64,000 nucleotides of DNA from Ciceribacter sp. L1K22 (GTDB taxonomy: Bacteria > Pseudomonadota > Alphaproteobacteria > Rhizobiales > Rhizobiaceae). The translations under genes and the position numbers were made by a program. Below, one piece after another: positions 38,068 to 48,104 of this stretch; the first letter of the stretch is position 1, and every line of letters starts with the position of its first letter. The stretch is taken from positions 1,933,441 through 1,997,440 of the forward strand of contig NZ_JAGFPK010000001.1 of the NCBI RefSeq assembly GCF_017599385.1, in the 5' to 3' direction. Below the pieces are notes generated by a model. The model was not told the origin of the DNA, searched no databases, and was given only the letters and a program-made list of their open reading frames with translations.

Positions 38068-38127
38068 CCTGTGAATGGTGATTCGCCCGCCTTCGGCTTT
38101 TCACGTCAAGCCCCTATGCTGACGGCC

Positions 38128-39144
38128 ATGAGCGAATCAAAAGCAATGATCCTGGGCGTCGCCGGTCCTGCGCTGACACCGAATGAAAAGGCCTTCTTCG
38201 AAGCCGAGCAGCCCTGGGGCTTCATCGTCTTCGCCCGCAATCTTGTCGAGCGGCAGCAGATCACCGATCTGGTGGCATCGCTGCGCGAGACCGTGGGTGG
38301 ACGGAATGCGCCTGTCCTGATCGACCAGGAAGGTGGCCGCGTCCAGCGTATTCGCGAGCCGATCGCGCCGCGCTATCCCTCGGCGGCGGCGCTGGGCGAC
38401 ATCTACCGGCAGGACCGGGAGAGGGGGCTTCGCGCCGCCTGGCTCATGTCGCGCCTGCATGCCTTCGATTTACAGAAGCTCGGCATCAACGTCGATTGCC
38501 TGCCGGTGCTGGATGTGCCGGTCGAGGGTGCCAGCAACGTCATCGGCGACCGCGCCTACGGTACCGACCCCGAGACGGTCGCGGCCATGGGTGCGGCGGC
38601 CGCGCAAGGGCTTTTGTCAGGCGGTGTGCTGCCGGTGATGAAGCACGTGCCGGGCCACGGTCGCGGCATGGCCGATTCCCATCATGAACTGCCTGTGGTG
38701 ACGGCGTCGCTGGAAGACCTGGAAGCGCATGACTTCGTGCCCTTCCGCCGAATGGCGGACGCCCTGATGGCGATGAGCGCCCACATCGTCTTTACCGCGA
38801 TCGATCCCGAGCGCCCGGCGACGACGTCGCCCAAGGTCATACAGGAGATCATCCGCGGTTCGATCGGCTTCAACGGCCTGCTGATGTCCGATGACGTGTC
38901 GATGAATGCGCTGAAGGGCACCATCGGCGAACGTGCCCGCGCCATCGTCACCGGCGGCTGCGATGTGGTGCTCCACTGCAATGGCGTGATGGAGGAGATG
39001 AGGGCGGTTGCCGCGGAGGTCGGACCGCTTGCCGGCGCCTCGCTTGAACGCGCCCGGGCCGTCGAAGCCGCGCTGGAGCGGAGCGAGCCCGCCGACGAGG
39101 CCGTGATCCGCGCCGAGTTCGACGAGATGGGAGCCGCCGCCTGA
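38128..39144 (+). CDS. nagZ: Beta-N-acetylhexosaminidase NagZ (GH3)
   Basis: 338 residues from ATG 38128 (38116 is a possible alternative). GH3 markers: PVLIDQEGGRVQR, and KHVPGHGRGMADSHHELP, which carries the His of the NagZ catalytic loop. It removes GlcNAc from muropeptides in peptidoglycan recycling. Its TGA shares a base with the scpA start, an arrangement (nagZ-scpA-scpB-tat) conserved in alphaproteobacteria. Confidence 0.94.
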   Translation: MSESKAMILGVAGPALTPNEKAFFEAEQPWGFIVFARNLVERQQITDLVASLRETVGGRNAPVLIDQEGGRVQRIREPIAPRYPSAAALGDIYRQDRERGLRAAWLMSRLHAFDLQKLGINVDCLPVLDVPVEGASNVIGDRAYGTDPETVAAMGAAAAQGLLSGGVLPVMKHVPGHGRGMADSHHELPVVTASLEDLEAHDFVPFRRMADALMAMSAHIVFTAIDPERPATTSPKVIQEIIRGSIGFNGLLMSDDVSMNALKGTIGERARAIVTGGCDVVLHCNGVMEEMRAVAAEVGPLAGASLERARAVEAALERSEPADEAVIRAEFDEMGAAA

Positions 39145-40001
39145 TGGCCCAGCAACCCGGAACGCCCTCGACCGGCAACCGCGCCACCCAGTTGACGCCG
39201 ATGGACCGGCTGTGGAGCGACGCGGAGGTCGATCGCGCCGCCGGCGAACCGGCGCTCCTGATCGACGTCGCCGGCTTTGAAGGCCCGCTGGACCTGCTCT
39301 TGCATCTTGCCCGGACCCAGAAGGTCGACCTGTCGCGCATCTCGGTCCTGGCGCTCGCCGAGCAGTACCTCCAGTTCGTCGAGAGCGCGCGGCGCATCCG
39401 CATCGAGCTCGCCGCCGATTATCTCGTCATGGCCGCCTGGCTCGCCTACCTCAAATCGCGCCTGCTGATCCCGCAGCAGTCGAAGGACGATGGTCCCTCG
39501 GGCGAGGAAATGGCCGCGACGCTGGCCTTCCGCCTGAAGCGGCTGGAAGCCATGCGCGAGGCGGCAAGCCGTCTGATCAATCGCAATCGTCTTGGCCGCG
39601 ACGTCTTCCAGCGTGGTCAGCCGGAGCACATGCCGGACCGTGTCCAGTCCGCCTTCGATGCCTCGCTCTACGATCTGCTCAGCGCCTATGCCGCGCTGCG
39701 CCAGCGCCAGGCGATCACGCAGGTAACGATCGAGCGCCGCCAGGTCTGGTCGCTGTCGGATGCCCGCGAGCTTCTGTCGCGCATGATCGGCGAGATCGGT
39801 GACTGGACCGTGCTCGAGAGTTATCTGCTGCGCTACCTGACACGACCCGAGGAGCGTGTCACGGCGATCGCCTCTGCCTTCGCTGCCTCGCTGGAGCTGG
39901 TGCGCGAGGGACGCCTGCAGATCAGGCAGGAATCGGCCTTTGAGCCGATTTTCCTGCGATCCAACCCGCAGCCGGCTCCCGTCGCCGGCCCGCCCCTCTG
40001 A
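39144..40001 (+). CDS. scpA: Segregation and condensation protein A
   Basis: 285 residues. The kleisin N-terminal helix region FEGPLDLLLHLARTQKVDLSRISVLALAEQYL and LVMAAWLAYLKSRLLIP are diagnostic. Bridges SMC dimers in chromosome condensation with ScpB. Starts at 39144 inside the nagZ stop. Confidence 0.95.
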   Translation: MAQQPGTPSTGNRATQLTPMDRLWSDAEVDRAAGEPALLIDVAGFEGPLDLLLHLARTQKVDLSRISVLALAEQYLQFVESARRIRIELAADYLVMAAWLAYLKSRLLIPQQSKDDGPSGEEMAATLAFRLKRLEAMREAASRLINRNRLGRDVFQRGQPEHMPDRVQSAFDASLYDLLSAYAALRQRQAITQVTIERRQVWSLSDARELLSRMIGEIGDWTVLESYLLRYLTRPEERVTAIASAFAASLELVREGRLQIRQESAFEPIFLRSNPQPAPVAGPPL

Positions 40002-40010
40002 GGACGGCCA

Positions 40011-40733
40011 TTGACCGACGTTGACGACGACCGCGACTCTTTGCCGCCCGAGGAAATGGAGCCTGTTTCGATCGACGAGCGAACGCTGCGCGAGGCGCTG
40101 CGCATCGCCGAAGCCCTGGTCTTCGCCTCGGCCGAACCGGTGTCGGAGGGTTTTCTCGCCGAGCGCCTGCCCAGAGGCATCGAGGTCCGGCCGCTGATGG
40201 AGCAGTTGAAGACGGAGTATGCGAGCCGTGGCGTCAATCTCGTTCAGGTCTCCGACCATTGGGCGTTCCGCACCGCCGCCGACCTATCCTTTGCCATCCG
40301 CAAGGAAGACAACGAGGTTCGCAGGCTCTCGCGCGCCGCGCTGGAAGTGCTTGCAATCATTGCCTATCACCAGCCGGTGACACGGGCCGAGATCGAGGAG
40401 ATCCGCGGCGTGCAGACGTCTAAGGGCACGCTGGACGTGCTGATGGAAGCCGGCTGGGTGCGATTCCGCGGCCGCCGCCGCTCGCCCGGGCGCCCGGTCA
40501 CGCTTGGCACCACCCGTGACTTCCTCGATCATTTCGGCCTCGAGGAGCTCCGCGACCTGCCCGGCATGGAGGAATTGAAGTCCGCCGGACTGCTCTCCGG
40601 CCGTATCCCGCCGGGCTTCAACATGCCGCTCCCGAACCTCGGCGACGAACTCACCGAGGACGAGGATCCGATCACCCCGCTCGACTTGGAGGAACTCGGC
40701 CTCTTGACTCCCGGCGGAGAACCGGACGAATAG
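40011..40733 (+). CDS. scpB: Segregation and condensation protein B
   Basis: 240 residues from TTG 40011 with GAGGA six bases upstream. Two winged-helix domains; the block LEVLAIIAYHQPVTRAEIEEIRGVQ is diagnostic. Partner of ScpA in the SMC complex. Nine bp separate it from scpA. Confidence 0.95.
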   Translation: MTDVDDDRDSLPPEEMEPVSIDERTLREALRIAEALVFASAEPVSEGFLAERLPRGIEVRPLMEQLKTEYASRGVNLVQVSDHWAFRTAADLSFAIRKEDNEVRRLSRAALEVLAIIAYHQPVTRAEIEEIRGVQTSKGTLDVLMEAGWVRFRGRRRSPGRPVTLGTTRDFLDHFGLEELRDLPGMEELKSAGLLSGRIPPGFNMPLPNLGDELTEDEDPITPLDLEELGLLTPGGEPDE

Positions 40734-40785
40734 GGTCATCTTTCGTACGGACGACCGGCCGGGCGCAACAACAGCGCTGACGGCC

Positions 40786-41925
40786 GTGGCAGGCAGAATG
40801 AACAGTATCCAAAGTCCAGCGACGATGCGCCCGGCCGCATCCTCAGAGACCGGCGGCACCGGGCGGCGCGCTGCTGTCACCTTCGCCGCGCGGCTCGGCT
40901 TTGAGGATGTCCGCCACGCCTATCACGGCAAGCCGACGATAAGGGGCGTAACCCTGACCGCAGAACCCGGCGAGGTGCTCTGCCTGCTCGGTCCCTCCGG
41001 TTCGGGCAAGACGACCCTCCTGCGGATCGCCGCCGGCATCGAGGCGCAGTCCCAAGGCCGTGTCGTGATCAACGATCGCGAGGTTGCCGGTCCCGATGTC
41101 TTCCTGCCGCCTGAAAAGCGCGGCATCGGTCTGATGTTCCAGGACTTCGCGCTCTTTCCGCACATGACCATCCTGAAGAACGTGCAGTTCGGCCTGACCG
41201 CGCTTCCCGCCCGCGAGGCGGCTGCGGAGGCGATGGTGGCACTGGAGCGCGTCGGCCTGTCGCGCTACGCCCAGTCCTATCCGCACGTGCTGTCCGGCGG
41301 CGAGCAGCAGCGCGTGGCCCTTGCCCGTGCGCTGGCGCCGCGTCCGGGCGTTCTCCTGATGGACGAGCCGTTCTCGGGCCTCGACTCCCGTCTCAAGGAC
41401 ACCATTCGCGCCGACACGCTGGCGATCCTGCGGGAAAGCCGCGCCACGGCCATCGTCGTCACCCACGATGCCGAGGAGGCCATGCGCATGGCCGACCGCA
41501 TTGCGCTTCTGCGGGAGGGCCGGCTTGTGCAGGTTGGCACAGCGGACGAGCTTTATCGTCGTCCAGCCGATCTCTTCGCGGCCGGTTTCTTCTCCGAGAT
41601 CAACGAGTTTTCCGGCCGCGTCCGGGCCGGCATGGTCGAGACGCCGCTCGGCGCGGTGCCGGCCGGTGGCCTTGCGGAGGAAGCCGCCTGCTCGGCGGCG
41701 GTCCGCCTGTCGGCCGTGGATGTCCGCGAAACCGGTGGCGCGATCCCCGCGCGCATCCTGTCGCGCCGCTTCCTCGGCGTGGTGGAAATGCTGGAACTTG
41801 CCGTGCCGGGCTCGGACCAGCCGGTGCGCGCGCGTATCCGCGCCGACCTCCTGCCGACAGGCGTCAGGGAGGTCACTGTGAATGTGAAGCCTCACGACAT
41901 TTTGGTGTTTGAAAAAGAGCGTTAA
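40786..41925 (+). CDS. ABC transporter ATP-binding protein (FbpC/PotA-like) without adjacent permease
   Basis: 379 residues. Walker A GPSGSGKTT, Q loop MFQDFALFPH, signature LSGGEQQRVALARAL, Walker B VLLMDEPFSGLD and His switch VVTHDAEEA are intact. A C-terminal TOBE-like extension (~250-379) is present. The best family resemblance is to importers of Fe(III), thiosulfate or polyamines. No permease or binding protein is nearby: scpB lies upstream and tatA downstream. It probably serves a transporter encoded elsewhere. Confidence 0.88.
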   Translation: MAGRMNSIQSPATMRPAASSETGGTGRRAAVTFAARLGFEDVRHAYHGKPTIRGVTLTAEPGEVLCLLGPSGSGKTTLLRIAAGIEAQSQGRVVINDREVAGPDVFLPPEKRGIGLMFQDFALFPHMTILKNVQFGLTALPAREAAAEAMVALERVGLSRYAQSYPHVLSGGEQQRVALARALAPRPGVLLMDEPFSGLDSRLKDTIRADTLAILRESRATAIVVTHDAEEAMRMADRIALLREGRLVQVGTADELYRRPADLFAAGFFSEINEFSGRVRAGMVETPLGAVPAGGLAEEAACSAAVRLSAVDVRETGGAIPARILSRRFLGVVEMLELAVPGSDQPVRARIRADLLPTGVREVTVNVKPHDILVFEKER

Positions 41926-41967
41926 ACCCCTTACATCGGTGTGACGCAAAAACAAGGAGTTGCAGTA

Positions 41968-42162
41968 ATGGGTTCTTTCAGCGTGTGGCACTGGCTGATC
42001 GTTCTGGCGATCGTCCTGCTTCTCTTCGGCCGCGGCAAGATTCCGGAGCTCATGGGCGACTTGGCCAAGGGGATCAAGAGCTTCAAGAAGGGCATGTCCG
42101 ACGACGACGCTGCGGACAACCATCCGAAGAACGTCGAGCACAAGGCCGACGAAACCAAGTAA
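41968..42162 (+). CDS. tatA: Sec-independent translocase TatA
   Basis: 64 residues from ATG 41968 with AAGGAG upstream (GTG 41941 rejected). N-terminal helix [36 protein letters not shown] is the TatA hallmark. Forms the pore for folded, twin-arginine substrates. First gene of tatABC. Confidence 0.96.
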   Translation: MGSFSVWHWLIVLAIVLLLFGRGKIPELMGDLAKGIKSFKKGMSDDDAADNHPKNVEHKADETK

Positions 42163-42216
42163 CGCATCGGCGTAACGGCGGCGCGTCCTGTTGCCGCCGG
42201 TTCAGGAGCCTTCCTA

Positions 42217-42906
42217 ATGCTCGATATTGGCTGGAGCGAACTGCTCGTCGTCGCGGTGATCCTGATCGTCGTGGTGGGGCCGAAGGACTTGCCGCCCATG
42301 CTGAGGGCCTTCGGCAAGATGATGACGAAGCTGCGTCGCACCGCCGGCGAGTTCCGTTCGCAGTTCGACGAGGCGCTGCGCGAAGCGGACCTCGAGGATG
42401 TCGGTCGCAGCATCTCGGACGTTAGGAAGTTTAATCCCGCATCGGTGGTTCGCGACGCAATCAGCCCGCTTCGTGAGGCCGGCGACAGCATTCGCTCCGA
42501 TATCGGCAAGGCAACGACCGCCGCTGCTGGAACGGCGGCCGCCACGTCCGAGGCGAAGTCCGCCCCTTTGCCGGAAATGCCGTCTCCGCTTCCACCCGTC
42601 ACATCCGATCTGGTGAAGCAGGCCGATCCGGCGCCCGCAGCACCGGCAGGCGAGCAGGCGAAGGCCAAGCCGGCCAAATCGAGCAAGACGGCCAAGACCC
42701 CTGCGGCCAAGCCCGTCACGAAGCACGCGAAGGCTGCGGCTCCAGCAGTTGCCGTTCCTACGGACAACGCGAAGGCTCCGGCCCGCAAGCCCAAGGCCGC
42801 CAAGCCTGCTGCTGAACCGAAGCCGGCTGAACCTGCGAAACCCGCGCCCGCCCGCAAGGCGCCGGCTCGCCGCAAGACCGCAACGACCACGAAGGACAAG
42901 GCATGA
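42217..42906 (+). CDS. tatB: Sec-independent translocase TatB
   Basis: 229 residues. MLDIGWSELLVVAVILIVVVGPKDLPPML is the TatB membrane helix and hinge. An amphipathic helix is followed by a ~100-residue lysine/proline/alanine-rich tail (KPAKSSKTAKTPAAKPVTKH), longer than in E. coli but common in this order. Overlaps tatC by four bases. Confidence 0.95.
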   Translation: MLDIGWSELLVVAVILIVVVGPKDLPPMLRAFGKMMTKLRRTAGEFRSQFDEALREADLEDVGRSISDVRKFNPASVVRDAISPLREAGDSIRSDIGKATTAAAGTAAATSEAKSAPLPEMPSPLPPVTSDLVKQADPAPAAPAGEQAKAKPAKSSKTAKTPAAKPVTKHAKAAAPAVAVPTDNAKAPARKPKAAKPAAEPKPAEPAKPAPARKAPARRKTATTTKDKA

Positions 42907-43712
42907 GCGGGGATATCGAAGACAAGCCGCAGCCGCTCCTCGAACATCTGATCGAGCTCCGCACCCGGTTGATCTGGTCGCTTGGCGCGTTTTTCATCGC
43001 CTTCATCGTCTGCTTCTTCTTCGCCAAGGACCTCTTCAACCTGCTGGTCGTGCCCTACAAATGGGCGGTGACCTGGGCGGGTCTCGACGTCAACAAGGCG
43101 GAACTCATCTACACAGCGCCACAGGAATTCTTCTTCACCCAGATCAAGGTGGCGATGTTCGGCGCGCTGGTGATCGCTTTCCCGATCATCGCCTCGCAGA
43201 TCTACAAGTTCGTGGCACCCGGCCTCTACAAGAACGAGCGGGCGGCATTCCTGCCGTTTCTGATTGCGTCGCCACTGCTCTTTCTGCTCGGCGGCGCGCT
43301 GGTCTACTTCTTCTTCACCCCCATGGTCATGTGGTTCTTCCTGGCGATGCAGCAGGCGCCGGCCGATGGCGAGGTGGCGATCTCGCTGATGCCGAAGGTG
43401 TCTGAGTATCTGAGCCTGATCATGACGCTGGTGATCTCCTTCGGACTGGTCTTCCAGCTGCCCGTCGTGACCACGCTGCTTGCCCGCGTCGGCCTGCTGC
43501 AAAGCAGCTGGCTTGCCGACAAGCGCAAGTATTTCATCGTCGTCGCCTTCGTCGTCGCAGCCGTCCTGACACCGCCCGATCCGATCTCCCAGATCGGTCT
43601 TGCACTGCCCACCATCCTTCTCTACGAGATAGCCATCTATGCGGCGCGACTCGTGGAGCGCAACCGGGCGAAGACCGAGGTCGCTGCTCCGGACGAGGTG
43701 GACGAGCCCTAA
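42903..43712 (+). CDS. tatC: Sec-independent translocase TatC
   Basis: 269 residues with six membrane helices. PLLEHLIELRTRLIWSLG near the N-terminus is the twin-arginine signal-binding site, and YTAPQEFFFTQIKVAMFGAL is the conserved periplasmic cap region with its essential Glu. Completes the Tat export system. Confidence 0.97.
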   Translation: MSGDIEDKPQPLLEHLIELRTRLIWSLGAFFIAFIVCFFFAKDLFNLLVVPYKWAVTWAGLDVNKAELIYTAPQEFFFTQIKVAMFGALVIAFPIIASQIYKFVAPGLYKNERAAFLPFLIASPLLFLLGGALVYFFFTPMVMWFFLAMQQAPADGEVAISLMPKVSEYLSLIMTLVISFGLVFQLPVVTTLLARVGLLQSSWLADKRKYFIVVAFVVAAVLTPPDPISQIGLALPTILLYEIAIYAARLVERNRAKTEVAAPDEVDEP

Positions 43713-43810
43713 CCGGTTCTCTCCAGTGGCCGCGCCCGCATGGCGCCGATGCCGGCCCCGCATCGTCGTGCGGGGTTCATCTCTTTTTCTGACGAACCCT
43801 GGTAAGCCCA

Positions 43811-45094
43811 ATGCTTGACATCAAATGGATCCGCGACAATCCCGAGGCTCTCGACGCCGCGCTCGCCAAGCGTGGCGCACAACCGCTGGCCGCCGGCCTG
43901 ATCTCGCTCGACGAGAAGCGCCGCGCCGTCGTCCATTCGATGCAGGAAATGCAGTCCCGCCGCAACGCCGCCTCCAAGGAGATCGGCGCGGCCATGGCGC
44001 AGAAGAACACCGAGCTCGCCGAAAAGCTGAAGGCCGAGGTCGCCACCCTGAAGGACACGCTGCCTTCGGCCGAAGAGGAGGAGCGCAAGCTCACCGCCGA
44101 ACTGACCGACGCCCTGTCGCGCATCCCCAATATCCCGCTCGACGACGTGCCTGTCGGTAAGGACGAACACGACAATGTCGTCAAGCGCACCGTCGGCCAG
44201 AAACCCGGCTGGAACCATGCCGCGAAGGAGCACTACGAAATCGGCGAAGCCCTCGGCTACATGGATTTCGACCGCGCGGCCAAGCTCTCCGGCGCCCGCT
44301 TCACGGTGCTCACGTCGCAGCTCGCAAAGCTGGAACGGGCGCTCGGCCAGTTCATGCTCGACCTGCACACCACCGAGCACGGCTATACGGAAGTCTCGTC
44401 GCCGCTGATGGTGCGCGATGAGGCCATGTACGGCACGGGTCAGCTTCCGAAATTCGCCGAGGACCTGTTCAAGACCACCGACGGCCGCTGGCTGATTCCG
44501 ACGGCGGAGGTCACGCTGACCAATCTCGTCTCCGGGGAAATCCTCGAGCAGGACAAGCTGCCGCTGCGTTTCACCGCGCTGACACCGTCCTTCCGTTCGG
44601 AAGCCGGCTCCGCCGGCCGCGACACCCGCGGCATGCTGCGCCAGCACCAGTTCTGGAAGTGCGAGCTCGTCTCGATCACCGACGCCGAAAGCTCGATCGC
44701 CGAACACGAGCGCATGACCGAATGCGCCGAAACCGTGCTGAAGCGGCTCGGCCTGCATTTCCGCACGATGACGCTTTGCACCGGCGACATGGGCTTCGGC
44801 GCGCGCAAGACCTACGACATCGAGGTCTGGCTGCCCGGACAGGACACCTACCGCGAAATTTCGTCGTGCTCCGTCTGCGGCGATTTCCAGGGGCGGCGCA
44901 TGAACGCCCGCTATCGCGGCAAGGATGACAAGGGCACGACCTTCGTCCATACGCTGAACGGCTCCGGCGTTGCCGTCGGCCGCTGCCTGATCGCGGTCAT
45001 GGAAAACTACCTGAACGAGGATGGGTCGATCACTGTTCCCGACGTGCTGCTGCCCTACATGGGCGGTATCACCAGGATCGAAAAGGCAGCGTGA
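43811..45094 (+). CDS. serS: Seryl-tRNA synthetase
   Basis: 427 residues. N-terminal coiled-coil tRNA-binding arm (~25-105) and class II motifs: motif 2 in [31 protein letters not shown] and motif 3 in [17 protein letters not shown]. Charges tRNA-Ser and tRNA-Sec. In line with surE and pcm. Confidence 0.97.
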   Translation: MLDIKWIRDNPEALDAALAKRGAQPLAAGLISLDEKRRAVVHSMQEMQSRRNAASKEIGAAMAQKNTELAEKLKAEVATLKDTLPSAEEEERKLTAELTDALSRIPNIPLDDVPVGKDEHDNVVKRTVGQKPGWNHAAKEHYEIGEALGYMDFDRAAKLSGARFTVLTSQLAKLERALGQFMLDLHTTEHGYTEVSSPLMVRDEAMYGTGQLPKFAEDLFKTTDGRWLIPTAEVTLTNLVSGEILEQDKLPLRFTALTPSFRSEAGSAGRDTRGMLRQHQFWKCELVSITDAESSIAEHERMTECAETVLKRLGLHFRTMTLCTGDMGFGARKTYDIEVWLPGQDTYREISSCSVCGDFQGRRMNARYRGKDDKGTTFVHTLNGSGVAVGRCLIAVMENYLNEDGSITVPDVLLPYMGGITRIEKAA

Positions 45095-45105
45095 GGAAAA
45101 AGACG

Positions 45106-45879
45106 ATGCGGATATTGCTGACCAATGACGACGGCATCCATGCCGAGGGTCTGGCGGCTCTCGAACGCATCGCCCGGACGTTGACCGACGACGTCTGGGT
45201 CGTCGCGCCCGAGACCGATCAGAGCGGTCTCGCCCACTCGCTGACGATTTCCGAACCCTTGCGCCTGCGCCGCATCGACGACAAGCGCTTCGCGCTGCGC
45301 GGCACCCCGACCGATTGCGTGATCATGGCGATCCGCGAACTGATGGACGAAAAGCCCGATCTGGTTCTTTCTGGCGTCAATGCCGGCGGCAACCTCGCCG
45401 ACGACGTCACCTATTCCGGCACGGTCGCCGGCGCCATCGAGGGCACGCTGCAGGGCGTTCGCTCCATCGCGCTCAGCCAGCTTTACGACTACACCAACGG
45501 AGGCCGCGTCATACCGTGGGAGGTCGCGGAGACGCTGGGTCCGAAACTGATCGAGCAACTGCTCAAGGCCGATCTACCGGCCGGCACCTTCCTGAATGTC
45601 AACTTCCCGCGCTGCGCGCCGTCGGAAGTGCAGGGCATCGAGGTGACCTCGCAGGGCAAGCTCGACTTCGGCCTGGAGGTCGAGGAGCGCGCCGATGGCC
45701 GTGGCTTCCCGTATTACTGGCTGCGCTTCGGCAATCGCGGCGACCGCTTCCGCGAAGGTACCGATATCAAGGCGATCCAGGACAACAAGATCTCCGTGTC
45801 GCCGCTGAAGATCGATACGACGGACTATTCCGCTCAGGACGCTGTCGGCCGGGCGCTTGGCTTCGGGGTCGGCCGTTGA
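45106..45879 (+). CDS. surE: 5'/3'-nucleotidase SurE
   Basis: 257 residues from ATG 45106 with GAGGA seven bases upstream. [16 protein letters not shown] supplies the metal-binding Asp pair; [14 protein letters not shown] and GTPTDCVIM are also diagnostic. Survival-protein nucleotidase, usually paired with pcm as here; the two overlap by four bases. Confidence 0.95.
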   Translation: MRILLTNDDGIHAEGLAALERIARTLTDDVWVVAPETDQSGLAHSLTISEPLRLRRIDDKRFALRGTPTDCVIMAIRELMDEKPDLVLSGVNAGGNLADDVTYSGTVAGAIEGTLQGVRSIALSQLYDYTNGGRVIPWEVAETLGPKLIEQLLKADLPAGTFLNVNFPRCAPSEVQGIEVTSQGKLDFGLEVEERADGRGFPYYWLRFGNRGDRFREGTDIKAIQDNKISVSPLKIDTTDYSAQDAVGRALGFGVGR

Positions 45880-46529
45880 AGACAGGGATGATCGAAAAGG
45901 AAGGCTTCGCGGCGCTGGTCTTGCGTCTGAGGGCCGAGGGCATTTCCGATCTCGATCTCCTGACCGCCGTCGAACAAACCCAGCGCTCGCGCTTCGTGCC
46001 GGCCCAGTTCGTCGATCAGGCCTATTCCAGCCGCACCATCCCGATCGATTGCGGTTCCTTCATGGAGGGCGCCGATCTGGCTGTCCGCATCCTCCACAAG
46101 TTGAACGTCAAGCCCGGCCACCGGGTGCTGGAGATCGGCACCGGCAGTGGCTTCATGACGACGGTGCTTGGCCGCCTGGCCGAGCGGGTTCTCTCGCTCG
46201 ACAGGTTCAGTACCCTGATCGCCGCCGCCCAGCGCCGTCTCGACGAGCACGGGCTCCGCAACGTTGTCCTGCGCCAGGCCGACGGCTCCTCGGGCGTGCC
46301 GGGCGAAGGTACGTTCGACCGGATCGTGGCCACCGCCGGCTTTTCCCAGATGCCGCGCTTTCTCGCCGAGCAGATGGTCTCCGGCGGTGTCGCGGTTGTT
46401 CCCGTCGCCGTGGAGGAGGGGCGCTACGTAATGGTCCGCCTCACCAAGACGGGCAGCCGTTTCGAGCGCGAGGACTTCTTCGAGACACCCTATCTGCCGC
46501 TCGAGTCGAGGGTCGCGCAGAGCCTGTGA
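45876..46529 (+). CDS. pcm: Protein-L-isoaspartate O-methyltransferase
   Basis: 217 residues from TTG 45876 (TTGA overlap with surE), or 213 from ATG 45888. The substrate-binding region [19 protein letters not shown] and SAM motif [20 protein letters not shown] are present, with [21 protein letters not shown]. Repairs isoaspartyl damage. This is the second Pcm-family protein in the window. Confidence 0.92.
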   Translation: MKTGMIEKEGFAALVLRLRAEGISDLDLLTAVEQTQRSRFVPAQFVDQAYSSRTIPIDCGSFMEGADLAVRILHKLNVKPGHRVLEIGTGSGFMTTVLGRLAERVLSLDRFSTLIAAAQRRLDEHGLRNVVLRQADGSSGVPGEGTFDRIVATAGFSQMPRFLAEQMVSGGVAVVPVAVEEGRYVMVRLTKTGSRFEREDFFETPYLPLESRVAQSL

Positions 46530-46673
46530 GGCAAGGGCAGGAGCATAAATCGGGGAAGCCCGATATGTTCGACAGATCGAAATTATTCATAACGATTCGT
46601 GTCGGTTAACCCGCCAGTAACACTAACGCGCTTTAATAAAACCGTCTCGAGTTGCGTATGAGTGGAACGAGTT

Positions 46674-48041
46674 ATGCGTATGAGTGTATCGCTGAAATCC
46701 GGCAAGTCCGTCGCCCGCGCCGTCGCCGCCGTGCTTCTTGCCGGTGCTGCCGCCGGCTGCAGCTCCGACGCGTCGCGGTTCAGCGGCATCTTCTCCCAGG
46801 ATACCCTGACCACCGCCTCCATCCGGCGCGGTGATGCCGGCCTCAATGGCCAGGCGCCGGTTCCGTCCGCCGATGTCGCCGGATCGTCGATGCCGGCCGC
46901 GCAACAGCCCGACTATTCCAATCGCCAGCAGGCGCTGTCGCAGCCGTATCCGGCCCAGCCGTCCTACGGCACGATCGGCACCTCGTCGCCGGCTCGTGCA
47001 TCGATTCAGCGCTCCGAACTGGCGTCGCCCGGCGTCGCCTCCGCGGCACCGGCCTCCACCGCCCGCCAGGAAGCGCTCGCTCAGCCGTTCCCCGCCGCAC
47101 CCGCTGCCTCGCAGACGGCCAGCGCAAACCGGCCGATCGTGCCGCCGGAAGATTCCATCACCACCGGTTCAAACCCGACACCGGCGCCTCAGGCTGTCGC
47201 AGCACGTTCCGCGGCCGAACCGGCTTCGTTGCCGACTGCGCCAAAACCCATGCCGAAGCCGGCAGAGGAGCAGAAGGTCGCCGTCCTGCCGACGACGCCG
47301 TCCAGCCGCGACAAGCAGCAGTCGGGCTCGGCCGATCCGGCAAAGACGGTCGCTTCCAACGGTGCGTCGGGCGGCAACACCTACACCGTGAAGCCGGGTG
47401 ATTCGCTTGCGAAGATCTCGAAGGAAACCGGCACCCCGATCGACGCGCTGAAGTCGGCCAACGGCCTGACCACCGCGACCATCCGCGTCGGACAGACGCT
47501 GAAGCTTCCGGCCGGCGCCGCGTCGAAGACCGACGACGTCAAAACCGCCTCCGTTCCGGCAAAGGCCGATGCCAAGCCGGCACCCGCCGCCTACCAGCCG
47601 CCGAAGGAAAGCGTTTCCGAAGTCGCCTCCATCGACACCAAGGAAACCGCGCCGGCCGCGACCGGCATCGGCAAGTACCGCTGGCCGGTCACCGGCGCCG
47701 TGGTTGCCCGTTACGGCCAGAACGTCGATGGCAAGCGCAATGACGGTATCGACATCTCGGTGCCAGCCGGCACCGCCGTCAAGGCCGCGGAAAACGGTGT
47801 CGTCATCTATGCCGGCAATGGTCTGAAGGAACTCGGCAACACGGTTCTCGTCCGCCACGACGATGGTACCGTCACCGTCTACGGTCACGCCGACAATCTC
47901 TCGGTCCAGCGCGGCCAGAAGGTCCAGCGCGGCCAGCAGATCGCCACGTCTGGTATGAGCGGCAGCGCCACCCGCCCGATGTTGCACTTCGAGGTGCGCA
48001 AGGATGCGACACCCGTCGACCCCATGACATTCCTGGAATAG
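46674..48041 (+). CDS. LysM and degenerate LytM lipoprotein (NlpD/DipM-like amidase activator)
   Basis: 455 residues from ATG 46674. Signal peptide with lipobox (AAAGC). About 190 residues of proline/alanine/serine-rich linker lead to one LysM domain (TYTVKPGDSLAKISKETG, LPAG). The C-terminal M23 domain has NDGIDISVPAGTAVKAAENG and PMLHFEVRKD. The first zinc His (usually HxGID) is Asn, and the first His of the HxH pair is Met, so it should not hydrolyse peptidoglycan. That is the state of NlpD, EnvC and DipM, which activate amidases at the septum. Confidence 0.9.
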   Translation: MRMSVSLKSGKSVARAVAAVLLAGAAAGCSSDASRFSGIFSQDTLTTASIRRGDAGLNGQAPVPSADVAGSSMPAAQQPDYSNRQQALSQPYPAQPSYGTIGTSSPARASIQRSELASPGVASAAPASTARQEALAQPFPAAPAASQTASANRPIVPPEDSITTGSNPTPAPQAVAARSAAEPASLPTAPKPMPKPAEEQKVAVLPTTPSSRDKQQSGSADPAKTVASNGASGGNTYTVKPGDSLAKISKETGTPIDALKSANGLTTATIRVGQTLKLPAGAASKTDDVKTASVPAKADAKPAPAAYQPPKESVSEVASIDTKETAPAATGIGKYRWPVTGAVVARYGQNVDGKRNDGIDISVPAGTAVKAAENGVVIYAGNGLKELGNTVLVRHDDGTVTVYGHADNLSVQRGQKVQRGQQIATSGMSGSATRPMLHFEVRKDATPVDPMTFLE

Positions 48042-48065
48042 TAGTGCGTACCAGGAAGATCGAGG

Positions 48066-48094
48066 AAGGCCCGGTTCTGCCGGGCCTTTCTTGC
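48066..48094 (+). terminator. Terminator after the LytM gene
   Basis: Stem AAGGCCCGG/CCGGGCCTT with TTCTG loop, followed by TCTTG; faces the convergent ATPase gene. Confidence 0.75.
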
Positions 48095-48104
48095 GTTTGG
48101 GGTA

